Of a stretch of DNA of 16,225 nucleotides, positions 7,539 through 14,141 are shown one piece after another. The notes under the pieces are model-generated. The model had not been told where the DNA came from and made no database searches. It saw nothing but the letters and a program-made list of their open reading frames with translations. How positions within the stretch are numbered: position 1 is the first letter of the stretch; each line of letters opens with the position of its first letter. Made by a program: the position numbers and the translations under genes. Source of the stretch: Geobacter sp. (GTDB lineage: Bacteria > Desulfobacterota > Desulfuromonadia > Geobacterales > Pseudopelobacteraceae). Location of the stretch: assembly GCA_027346925.1 (NCBI GenBank), contig DAIERH010000029.1:1-16225 (forward strand), written 5' to 3'.

Positions 7539-8114
7539 TTATACAAGCGTCGCCGCAAAGCTTTCCCGGGTATAACCGTTCACCACCACGTCCAAGTGGC
7601 CGTCGTTCGGGCAGAAGAGCAGGCCGTGAACCGGGACATCCTTGGGGATCAGGGGGTTGTGGCGCAGGATCTTCACCACCCGCTCCACATTCTCGACCGG
7701 ATGCGAAAAAATCCCCAGCCACTGTTTCAGATCGGGAACATGGATGTCGATCACATCCTGAGATATGCCCCGCTTGACCATGTCGTTCTTGACCGATTCG
7801 GCATCGACCTCGGCCATGCCGCAGTCCCGATGACCGATGACAAAAATCTCCTCAACCCCCAGCATGAAGATGCCGGCCACCAGGCTGCGGATGACTGCGC
7901 CTCCCATGGGATCGATAATGGTGTTGCCGGCGTTCTTGATGACCTTTGCCTCGCCCCTTTTCAGCCCCATGGCCGGCTCCAGGAAGTCCACCAGCCGCGT
8001 ATCCATGCAGGTGAAGATGGCCAACTGCTTGGCCGGCGACTTGGGCAGGGGCGGAAAGGCATTGGGCCGCACAAAGCTCCTGTTCGCCTCGATGATTGTT
8101 TCCAATCGCGTCAC
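7539..8114 (-). CDS. Beta-class carbonic anhydrase
   Basis: This enzyme interconverts CO2 and bicarbonate in the cytoplasm. It is 191 residues and carries the beta-class zinc site: Cys36 and the Asp38-Arg40 dyad in FTCMDTR, then His95 and Cys98 in GHRDCGM. The NAG at 61-63 and the GGAVIRSL stretch are also typical. It belongs to the shorter, YvdA/Rv1284-like subgroup judged from the CMDTR..HRDCG spacing. Start is a GTG at 8112-8114 supported by AAAGGGGGG 4 bases upstream. It sits 11 bp downstream of iorB and 19 bp upstream of paaK, inside the operon, which suggests a link with the CO2 released or consumed by the indolepyruvate oxidoreductase. The fold and class are secure; the metabolic role is inferred from position. 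Confidence 0.93.
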   Translation of the reverse strand: MTRLETIIEANRSFVRPNAFPPLPKSPAKQLAIFTCMDTRLVDFLEPAMGLKRGEAKVIKNAGNTIIDPMGGAVIRSLVAGIFMLGVEEIFVIGHRDCGMAEVDAESVKNDMVKRGISQDVIDIHVPDLKQWLGIFSHPVENVERVVKILRHNPLIPKDVPVHGLLFCPNDGHLDVVVNGYTRESFAATLV

Positions 8115-8125
8115 GTTTCCCCCCT

Positions 8126-8704
8126 TTAGAGTGACCGACCCATCAGGAAGGCCTTTTGGTTTACCTCAAGCGCCTTCCTGGGCACCATCTTTTCCAGGGC
8201 CTTGAGCCAGTACTGCTCGGCGATGTCCAGGCGCTTCGACACCGCGCCCAGGAGCGCCGTGTTGGCGGCCCGGGGATTACCGGCCTCAATGGCCAGCTTC
8301 TGGCCGTCCACCAGCAGAAAATCGGGAAACTGGGCACTGATCCGCTCGACCAGCCCTTCAGGATAGGTCTCCTGCCCCATCAGCACCGACGGCGGCGCGA
8401 TCTTCAGGTCGTTGGCCACAACCGCGGCACCCGGTTTGAGCAGCCCCAGGGAACGGCAGGTCTCCATCAGCTCGAAACCGAACAGGATGTCCCCCTCCCC
8501 TTCCGGCACGATGGGCGAAAACACCTCCGCCCCGTAACGCACGTGGGAGACCACGCTGCCGCCACGCTGAGACATGCCGTGGATCTCACTCTTCTTCACG
8601 TCGAAACCGGCCAGCATACAGGTTTCGGAGAGGATCTCCGAGGCCAGCAGGATGCCCTGTCCCCCCACTCCGACCAGGAGGATGTTGGTGATCTTGGCGC
8701 TCAT
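8126..8704 (-). CDS. iorB: Indolepyruvate:ferredoxin oxidoreductase, beta subunit
   Basis: This is the small subunit of the IorAB complex, 192 residues, the usual size, and corresponds to the gamma domain of 2-oxoacid:ferredoxin oxidoreductases. Seen directly: NILLVGVGGQGILLASEIL at 7-25 with the GVGGQG motif at 12-17, and KKSEIHGMSQRGGSVVSHVRYG, a hallmark of the family that helps bind CoA. The ATG at 8702-8704 overlaps the iorA stop (ATGA), with GGGAGGA upstream inside iorA, so the two subunits are translationally coupled in a 1:1 ratio. The enzyme couples oxidation of aryl-pyruvates to reduction of ferredoxin in the cytoplasm. No deviations from the family were noticed. Confidence 0.95.
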   Translation of the reverse strand: MSAKITNILLVGVGGQGILLASEILSETCMLAGFDVKKSEIHGMSQRGGSVVSHVRYGAEVFSPIVPEGEGDILFGFELMETCRSLGLLKPGAAVVANDLKIAPPSVLMGQETYPEGLVERISAQFPDFLLVDGQKLAIEAGNPRAANTALLGAVSKRLDIAEQYWLKALEKMVPRKALEVNQKAFLMGRSL

Positions 8705-10476
8705 TTAGTCCTCCCGATCGCATCGAATTTGCACAACTGGCGGCACACGTCGCAGCCGGTGCAGAGCAGGGGGTCGATAAAGGCCTTGCCCTTCCTGGTG
8801 CCGTCTCCGGCCGGGCGCCACTCGATGGCCGGACAGCCGATCTTGAGGCAGGCGCGGCAGCCGGTGCACTTTTCCACCTCCACCGCGTAGAGCGGCCCCT
8901 TCTGGAAGACCCCTTCCCGCTTGACCAGCACGCACGGCTTGTCGGTGATGATCACCGACGGTTCGGGACGGTTCATCTCCTCTTGGAGCACCCTCCTGGT
9001 CTGGTCCAGATCAAGGGGGTTGATCACGCGGATATGCTTGACCCCCAGGGCCTTGCACAACAGCGGAAAGTCGATGCGGTTGGTGGGTTCGTCCATCAGG
9101 GTGAAGCCCGAGGCAGGGTTGTCCTGGCGCCCGGTCATGGCGGTGATGCGGTTGTCCAGGATGACCAATGTGGCAGGGGACTGGTTGTAGACCATGTCCA
9201 TCAGGCCGCCCACCCCGGTGTGCAGGAAGGTGGAGTCGCCGATTACGGCCACGACCTTCTTCTTCTCCTCGTCAGACACCACCTTGGTCACGCCGGTGGC
9301 CATGCCGACGGAGGCGCCCATGCAGATGCAGGTGTCCATGGCAGAGAGCGGCGGCATGAAGCCCAGGGTATAGCAGCCGATGTCGCCGGTCACATAGGCC
9401 TTGAGTTGGTTGAGGGCAAAGAACACGCCGCGGTGGGGACAGCCGGGGCACATGTTGGGCGGCCGGGGGGGGAGCTTCTCCGGTGCCGCCTCCGCGGGAG
9501 GAGCCAGCACGGCACCGATGGAGGCAAATGCCTTTCTGATCCTGCCCGGCGTCAGTTCGCCGCAGAGCGGGAATATCTCCTTGCCGGTCGCGTCGATCCC
9601 CATGGCCTTGACCTGCTCCTCGATGAACGGGTCCAGTTCCTCAACCACGTAGAGCTTGTCCACCTGAGCGCTGAACTTGCATATCAGGTCATGGGGCAAG
9701 GGGTGGACCATGCCCAGCTTGAGGGTTGATGCCTGGGGCATCACCTCGCGCACATACTGGTAGCAGACGCCCGAGGTGATGATGCCGATGGTGCTGTCGC
9801 GCATCTCCAGGCGGTTGAGGGACATGGTAACGCCGTCCCGGGAAAGCCGGGCAATGCGCTCTTCCACCAGGGGGTGGCGCACCCGGGCGTTGCCCGGCAG
9901 CATGACCAGTTTGGCTGCGTTCTTGACCAGTGTGGGTTCGGCGAGGTCGGTGACACGCTCCCCCAGTTCCACCACAGACTTGCTGTGGGAGATGCGGGTG
10001 GTGGTGCGCAGCAAGACCGGCGTATCGTACTGCTCGGAGAGCCGGAAGGCCAGGCGGGTGAACTCCTTGCACTCTTGGGAATCGGAGGGTTCCAGGAGCG
10101 GCACCTTGGCGAATTTCGCGTAATTACGGTTGTCCTGCTCGTTCTGTGACGAGTGCATCTCGGGGTCGTCGGCCGTGACCAGCACCAAGCCACCGTTGAC
10201 ACCGGTATAGGACAGGGTGAAGAGCGGATCGGCCGCCACGTTCACCCCCACATGCTTCATGGTCACCAGGGCCCGCGCCCCGCCGAAGGAGGCGCCGATG
10301 CCGACCTCCAGGGCCACCTTTTCATTGGGGGCCCAGGAGGAATCTATCTCCTTGTAGGTAATCGTGTTCTCGAGGATTTCCGTGGACGGTGTTCCCGGAT
10401 AGGCGCAGGCGACGCGGCAGCCCGCCTCGAACGCGCCGCGGGCAATGGCCTCGTTGCCGGAGAGTATTTCTTTCAT
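8701..10476 (-). CDS. iorA: Indolepyruvate:ferredoxin oxidoreductase, alpha subunit
   Basis: This is the catalytic subunit of IorAB: aryl-pyruvate + CoA + oxidised ferredoxin gives aryl-acetyl-CoA + CO2 + reduced ferredoxin, and the reaction is reversible. It is 591 residues. In order: the N-terminal pyrimidine-binding domain (AYPGTPSTEILE at 25-36), the transketolase C-like domain, a CPGCPHRG motif at 343-350, the TPP/Mg site from GDS at 413-415 to DN at 441-442, and a C-terminal ferredoxin domain. The first [4Fe-4S] set is Cys537, 540, 543 and 548 with the extra-residue spacing typical of IOR; the second is Cys572, 575, 578 and 582. The ATG at 10474-10476 follows a modest AGGA. It is the first gene of the operon, with a sigma70-type promoter about 50 bp upstream. 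The enzyme class implies anaerobic metabolism. Confidence 0.96.
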   Translation of the reverse strand: MKEILSGNEAIARGAFEAGCRVACAYPGTPSTEILENTITYKEIDSSWAPNEKVALEVGIGASFGGARALVTMKHVGVNVAADPLFTLSYTGVNGGLVLVTADDPEMHSSQNEQDNRNYAKFAKVPLLEPSDSQECKEFTRLAFRLSEQYDTPVLLRTTTRISHSKSVVELGERVTDLAEPTLVKNAAKLVMLPGNARVRHPLVEERIARLSRDGVTMSLNRLEMRDSTIGIITSGVCYQYVREVMPQASTLKLGMVHPLPHDLICKFSAQVDKLYVVEELDPFIEEQVKAMGIDATGKEIFPLCGELTPGRIRKAFASIGAVLAPPAEAAPEKLPPRPPNMCPGCPHRGVFFALNQLKAYVTGDIGCYTLGFMPPLSAMDTCICMGASVGMATGVTKVVSDEEKKKVVAVIGDSTFLHTGVGGLMDMVYNQSPATLVILDNRITAMTGRQDNPASGFTLMDEPTNRIDFPLLCKALGVKHIRVINPLDLDQTRRVLQEEMNRPEPSVIITDKPCVLVKREGVFQKGPLYAVEVEKCTGCRACLKIGCPAIEWRPAGDGTRKGKAFIDPLLCTGCDVCRQLCKFDAIGRTK

Positions 10477-10527
10477 TTCTGCGTTCCTGACATGGGTTAA
10501 AATTCGGTATACGGATAGAGTCTGGGC

Positions 10528-10556
10528 ACTATACTAAAACCGGGGAACGATTGCAA
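10528..10556 (-). promoter_or_regulatory. Sigma70-type promoter of the iorA-liv operon
   Basis: On the minus strand TTGCAA (10551-10556) is followed by a 17-bp spacer and TATAGT (10528-10533), close to the sigma70 consensus at optimal spacing. The expected transcript start is near 10521, leaving a leader of about 45 bases before the iorA ATG. No other promoter of this quality was seen down to base 1, so it may serve all eleven genes. Prediction by eye only. Confidence 0.65.
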
Positions 10557-10579
10557 TTTGTTTGAAATCGCCATTTATT
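10551..10579 (+). promoter_or_regulatory. Possible plus-strand promoter sharing the iorA -35 hexamer
   Basis: TTGCAA at 10551-10556 is its own reverse complement, so it can also serve as a -35 on the plus strand. There, 17 bp further, lies TTTATT (10574-10579), a weaker -10. It would give a leader of about 80 bases to the ATG at 10666. A competing candidate lies at 10631-10658. Tentative. Confidence 0.3.
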
Positions 10580-10630
10580 GCCGAAAAATGTTTGCCCCGC
10601 TGAAACACTCCCCAGGCCTGTTCTTACCGG

Positions 10631-10658
10631 TTGACATCGCTGCATTAATGGATACTAT
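10631..10658 (+). promoter_or_regulatory. Possible promoter of the MlaD-lipoprotein unit
   Basis: TTGACA (10631-10636), a perfect -35, is followed by 16 bp and TACTAT (10653-10658). Transcription would start at about 10665, essentially at the chosen ATG (10666), so the message would be leaderless or nearly so. This fits the absence of a usable Shine-Dalgarno there but could also mean the match is fortuitous. Confidence 0.4.
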
Positions 10659-10665
10659 GGTGGGC

Positions 10666-11334
10666 ATGAGCGCCGTGATTTCATTCAGGGATGTCCACGC
10701 CGCGCACTTCGAGGGTCTCTCCTTCGAGGTCGAAGAGGGCGCCTCGACACTGATCGTCACGTCCGGCGAGGATGAAGGCGCCTGCCTGCTCAGACTCATA
10801 ACCGGACTTGTCCGGCCCGGCCACGGCTCGGTGCAGGTGGCTGGCCTGTCCCTCGGAGAACTGGCGTCCGGCCAGATTTATCACCTGCGCCAGCAGATCG
10901 GCGTGGTGCCGTCAAACGGCGGCATGGTTTCCAACCTGAAACTCTGGGAAAACATTACCCTTGCGCTCCTCTACACCACCGGGCACATATCCGCCGAGGC
11001 CGAGGAATATGCCATCAACTCATTGAAACAATTGGGTTATACCGGCAACATCATGGCCATGTCCGCCCATCTGTCCCTCTATGAAAAACGCGTGGCCGCC
11101 TTTCTCAGGGCAGCCATCCGCCAGCCGCACATCATGGTGTATGACAATTGCTTCGAAGATATGGGCGCTGCCCCGCGCAAGGCCCTTTCCGCCGCCATGT
11201 CCGCATTTCACAGCGCGGTTCCGGGAAGGACATCCCTGTATCTGGCTACCTCCCCGGAGGTAGCCGGGGAGGTAGCGGCGGATTGCGTCATCGACGTTCG
11301 CCGATCTTTCGAAGCCATGGCGGGAACCCTATGA
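10666..11334 (+). CDS. Degenerate ABC-ATPase-like protein (MlaF-like, probable pseudo-ATPase)
   Basis: This 222-residue cytoplasmic protein has the layout of an MlaF-type ABC ATPase but not its active site. The start VISFRDVHAAHFEGLSFEV matches the first strands of the fold. Where Walker A should be, residues 32-41 read TSGEDEGACL with no lysine, although LLRLITGL after it is normal. The Q-loop region reads IGVVPSNGG with no Gln in place, the signature is LSLYEKR instead of LSGGxxR, Walker B ends MVYDNCF (Glu replaced by Asn161), and the switch His is missing (LYLATSPEV). The frame is intact, so this looks like a retained pseudo-enzyme rather than decay. ATG 10666 was chosen because homology begins there; in-frame codons back to 10558 encode no family sequence. 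Its stop overlaps the MlaD-like start (ATGA). It may act as a scaffold or regulator for the MCE protein. Confidence 0.8.
   Translation: MSAVISFRDVHAAHFEGLSFEVEEGASTLIVTSGEDEGACLLRLITGLVRPGHGSVQVAGLSLGELASGQIYHLRQQIGVVPSNGGMVSNLKLWENITLALLYTTGHISAEAEEYAINSLKQLGYTGNIMAMSAHLSLYEKRVAAFLRAAIRQPHIMVYDNCFEDMGAAPRKALSAAMSAFHSAVPGRTSLYLATSPEVAGEVAADCVIDVRRSFEAMAGTL
11244..11275. repeat. Perfect palindrome with a competing third arm inside the ABC-like gene
   Basis: GGCTACCTCC (11244-11253) and GGAGGTAGCC (11256-11265) form a perfect 10-bp stem with a 2-base gap. A third copy, GGGGAGGTAG (11266-11275), can instead pair with CTACCTCCCC (11246-11255). The repeat encodes the ordinary-looking stretch SPEVAGEVAA near the C-terminus. 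It lies about 55 bases before the MlaD-like start and contains GGAGG sequence, so it could affect translation there, but this is speculative. Confidence 0.55.
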
Positions 11335-12311
11335 TACGAGAAGAAGACCCCAGATTCCGGCATCTCGAATGGAAGATCGGCCTGTTCATAGCCATGGCCC
11401 TGGCCGGTGCCGTTGTTGCCGTTGTCCTCTTCGGGTTGCAGAAGGACCTGTTCACCAAGAAGTTCAGTCTGCACTTTACGGTGGATCGCGGCACCGGATT
11501 CGTGAAGGGGATGCCGGTCAAGCTGTCGGGATTCAGGATCGGCCGGATAACCTCCATTGCCCTGAACGATCAGGCCATGGTCGAGATCTCTGCCGAGATC
11601 GACAGCAAATACGCCAAATGGATCCGCAGCGACTCCACCGTCAAACTGGTCAAGGAGGGGCTGGTGGGGGACAATATCGTCGAGGTCTCGGTCGGCTCCT
11701 TTGACAAACCGGAACTGAAGGACAACGACGCCATCAGCTATGTCAAGACCAAGGCCCTGGACGAACTGGCCGATGAACTGGCCGACAAGGTAAAGCCGGT
11801 CCTGTCGGAGATTGGCGACATCATCGGCTACATCAACGACCCCGACGGAGACCTCAAGCGGAGCATCCGCAACCTTGAGCGGCTTACCCGCAATCTGGAC
11901 GGCACCCGTCGGCATGCCGACGACCTGCTGATAGCCGCCAATACAAACATCGACCGACTTTCCAGCCGGGCCACGCTCCTGCTCGACACGTCGTACCGGA
12001 AGATCGAGGCCATCGACCTGGCGCCTACGCTTGCCCGGGTCAACAGCAACCTGGATCACATCGACAAAAGACTTCCGGCGATGTTGGAAAAAGCGGACAA
12101 AACCCTCGACAACATCAACAGAATTTCCGCTGAAACACGGCTACTGTCCGAAAATGCCTTCCCCAAGATCCCCGGTCTCCTTTCCCAGGCCGAGGATGTC
12201 ATGCTCAGTACCGATCGCTTGGTCAACTCGATCCAGAACACCTGGCTCTTCCGCGATGGTCCCTCCACAGCCAACAGCCCCCTCTTCATACGGGGCGACA
12301 GCTATGAATAA
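11331..12311 (+). CDS. MlaD/MCE-domain protein, membrane-anchored lipid-transport component
   Basis: This is a 326-residue MCE (MlaD-type) protein. A short cytoplasmic N-terminus rich in charge (MIREEDPRFRHLEWK) is followed by one membrane segment at about 16-36. The MCE domain at about 43-122 includes FTVDRGTGFVKGMPVKLSGF, IGRITSI and the end strand VEVSVGSFDKPELKDND. After it comes a long periplasmic helical region (about 125-300) with heptad-like spacing, then NTWLFRDG near the C-terminus. MCE proteins form hexameric rings that carry lipids between inner and outer membranes, normally docked on an MlaFE transporter. The ATG overlaps the stop of the ABC-like gene (ATGA). No permease (MlaE) gene is next to it, and the adjoining ATPase-like protein lacks its active site. 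The partner is therefore encoded elsewhere or this unit works without ATP hydrolysis. Confidence 0.9.
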   Translation: MIREEDPRFRHLEWKIGLFIAMALAGAVVAVVLFGLQKDLFTKKFSLHFTVDRGTGFVKGMPVKLSGFRIGRITSIALNDQAMVEISAEIDSKYAKWIRSDSTVKLVKEGLVGDNIVEVSVGSFDKPELKDNDAISYVKTKALDELADELADKVKPVLSEIGDIIGYINDPDGDLKRSIRNLERLTRNLDGTRRHADDLLIAANTNIDRLSSRATLLLDTSYRKIEAIDLAPTLARVNSNLDHIDKRLPAMLEKADKTLDNINRISAETRLLSENAFPKIPGLLSQAEDVMLSTDRLVNSIQNTWLFRDGPSTANSPLFIRGDSYE

Positions 12312-13269
12312 CCCACGCCTCTCCGGATTGGCAGGTATCGCGGTCTGTGCCCTGCTGGCCGGCTGTTTCGGCGGAACTGCGCCAAAGGCGCGGCCCGAGG
12401 TCCAGACCCGGGCCGAGGCGCTTGTCCTGCGCGCCGTCCGCGCCGAGCAGAAGGGGGATGTTCAGGAGGCGGAACAACTGCTGGCTGAATCGCTCAGGCT
12501 CAGTGCATCCGTCGAGGACAATCCGGCCACGGCGCGGACGCGTATCAACCTGGCCCGGCTGTACCGCCTGCGCAACGACACGGCACGGGCGCGGGAAACC
12601 ATCGACGGGGCGCTCGCCCTGCTCGGGACCGAAGCGGACAGCTATGGCGAGGCTGCCCAGGAAAAGGCGCTGATCGAGTTGACAACCGACAGCGGGGTGG
12701 CCCTGGCATGGGCGCACAAGGCCGTGACCGCTGAAAGGGGGAGCTGGGGGGGGAGGCGCCTGAACCTGCTGGGACGCATCCAGGTGGGGAGGGGCGACCT
12801 GACAACGGCGGACGCTACCCTGAAAAAGGCCCTTGAGGAAAACCGGGGCAGCGGCCATGCCGAGGAAGAAGCAAACTCCCTGAGGATGCTGGGCATCGTG
12901 GCGAGGGGCCAACAAAGGTTTGCGGATGCCGGACGTCTGCTCAATGAGGCGCTGGAGATCGACAAGAGGATCGGGGTGAGTGTCAAGATCGGGACGGACT
13001 TGGAGGAGTTGGCCCTGACCGCGCGGTCCGCAGGCGACCTGGAGAAGAGCGCCGGGTACCTGGAGCGGGCCTGCGACGTTCATCTGAATGGCGGGCGGGC
13101 GGTGCGGGCAGCAACGGACCTGACGACCCTCGCCGAGGTATTCGGCAAACTGGGCAACCCCCAAAAGGAGCAGGCGGCCCGAAAAAAGGCGCAACAGATC
13201 GCGGAACAGCAGACGGCTCAGCGGACGGGCAGGTCCCCGGCAACCACCAGACCCTCCAGCAGCCCATAA
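12304..13269 (+). CDS. TPR-repeat lipoprotein
   Basis: This is a 321-residue predicted lipoprotein. The signal peptide MNNPRLSGLAGIAVCALLAGC ends in a clear lipobox (LAGC) with Cys21 as the lipidated residue; residue +2 is Phe, not Asp, so by the enteric sorting rule it would go to the outer membrane. The rest is a chain of alpha-helical tetratricopeptide-like repeats, with Ala-rich units such as AEQKGDVQEAEQLLAESLRL, ARLYRLRNDTARARETIDGA, GRGDLTTADATLKKALEE, ARGQQRFADAGRLLNEALEI and ARSAGDLEKSAGYLERA. It ends in a Gln/Thr/Ser-rich tail. The ATG overlaps the MlaD-like gene by 8 bp. A plausible role is an outer-membrane or periplasmic scaffold working with the MCE protein, inferred from position only. 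The last 52 bp overlap the convergent phosphatase gene. Confidence 0.88.
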   Translation: MNNPRLSGLAGIAVCALLAGCFGGTAPKARPEVQTRAEALVLRAVRAEQKGDVQEAEQLLAESLRLSASVEDNPATARTRINLARLYRLRNDTARARETIDGALALLGTEADSYGEAAQEKALIELTTDSGVALAWAHKAVTAERGSWGGRRLNLLGRIQVGRGDLTTADATLKKALEENRGSGHAEEEANSLRMLGIVARGQQRFADAGRLLNEALEIDKRIGVSVKIGTDLEELALTARSAGDLEKSAGYLERACDVHLNGGRAVRAATDLTTLAEVFGKLGNPQKEQAARKKAQQIAEQQTAQRTGRSPATTRPSSSP

Positions 13270-14141
13270 TCGCTCACCTTCAGGGCATCCGCCCCGAACA
13301 TCTCCATGGTCTGCAACGTGATCAGCGTACCGGCGATGATCAGGTCCTCCCTCCCTTTTTCCAATCCCGGAACCGTGAGGCGCTCCTGGGGAGAAAGGGG
13401 CAGCAGTTGTTCATAGATCTCCCTGATCTTCTTCCGCGACACCACTGCGTTATTGACCTTGCGGTAATCGTAATCACCCATCCCCATGCTGATGGCCGCC
13501 AGGGTGGTGGCGGTGCCGGCCGTCCCGATCAGCGGCACTCCCGGACCCATCCGGCAACCGGCCGACTCCATCTCCCGGCCGAGCAGAGCCAGTTCCCTGC
13601 GGATCTTCTCCTGCATGGCCCCGGGCATGACCTTGCCCTCGGTCAGCCTGACCACGCCCAGGGGCAGGCTGCGGATGAAGCGCGCCTCCCCTCCCCGCGC
13701 CACGGTGTACTCCGTGCTGCCGCCCCCCACGTCGAAGAGCAGCAGTTCGTCATGGTGCCTGTCCAGGCCCGCCAGCACCCCGGCAAGGGTCAGTCTCCCC
13801 TCGGCCGTACCGTCGATAATTTCCAGTGAGATGCCGGTCTCCCGGCGCACCCGTGCCACAAACTCCGCGCCGTTGACCGCGTCCCTGACTGCACTGGTGG
13901 CGACCGCCCTTATCCGGGAGACGCCATGCTCCCGGATGAGCGATCCGAACCTGGCCAGGCAGCCCATCCCCCGTTCCTGGGCTTCCCGGGACAGCCCCTG
14001 TTCGCGGCTGAATCCCCCCCCCATGCGCACGATCTCACGCTCCAGACACACGTGCTCGAAATCGCCGGGGCCGGCTACATCCACAATCAACAGGCGGGCG
14101 GTATTGGTGCCGAAATCGATGGCCGCTATCCTAGCGCTCAT
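13218..14141 (-). CDS. Ppx/GppA-family phosphatase (short form)
   Basis: This cytoplasmic enzyme belongs to the ASKHA-fold exopolyphosphatase / pppGpp phosphohydrolase family, which releases phosphate from polyphosphate or converts pppGpp to ppGpp. Seen directly: the phosphate-1 motif DFGTNTARLLIVD at 9-21, the phosphate-2 type motif FDVGGGSTEYTV near residue 137, and GTAGTATTLAAI further on. At 307 residues it contains only the two core domains and lacks the C-terminal HD-like extension of the long E. coli forms. The ATG at 14139-14141 lies inside the end of the transporter gene (11-bp overlap) with GGAAGGAAG upstream, so the two are co-translated. Polyphosphatase versus pppGpp activity cannot be told from sequence; the transporter partner favours phosphate metabolism. 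Confidence 0.9.
   Translation of the reverse strand: MSARIAAIDFGTNTARLLIVDVAGPGDFEHVCLEREIVRMGGGFSREQGLSREAQERGMGCLARFGSLIREHGVSRIRAVATSAVRDAVNGAEFVARVRRETGISLEIIDGTAEGRLTLAGVLAGLDRHHDELLLFDVGGGSTEYTVARGGEARFIRSLPLGVVRLTEGKVMPGAMQEKIRRELALLGREMESAGCRMGPGVPLIGTAGTATTLAAISMGMGDYDYRKVNNAVVSRKKIREIYEQLLPLSPQERLTVPGLEKGREDLIIAGTLITLQTMEMFGADALKVSDYGLLEGLVVAGDLPVR

Noticed and set aside
10541..10556. Sigma54-type promoter upstream of iorA (GG...TTGC)
   Set aside because: The distance between the GG and GC elements is 9 rather than 10 bases and the rest of the consensus is poor; the sigma70-type match is much better.
10558..10665. In-frame N-terminal extension of the ABC-like protein from ATG 10558
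   Set aside because: The 36 extra residues match no part of the ABC fold, lack a Shine-Dalgarno and cover a promoter-like sequence; the family sequence begins at the ATG at 10666.
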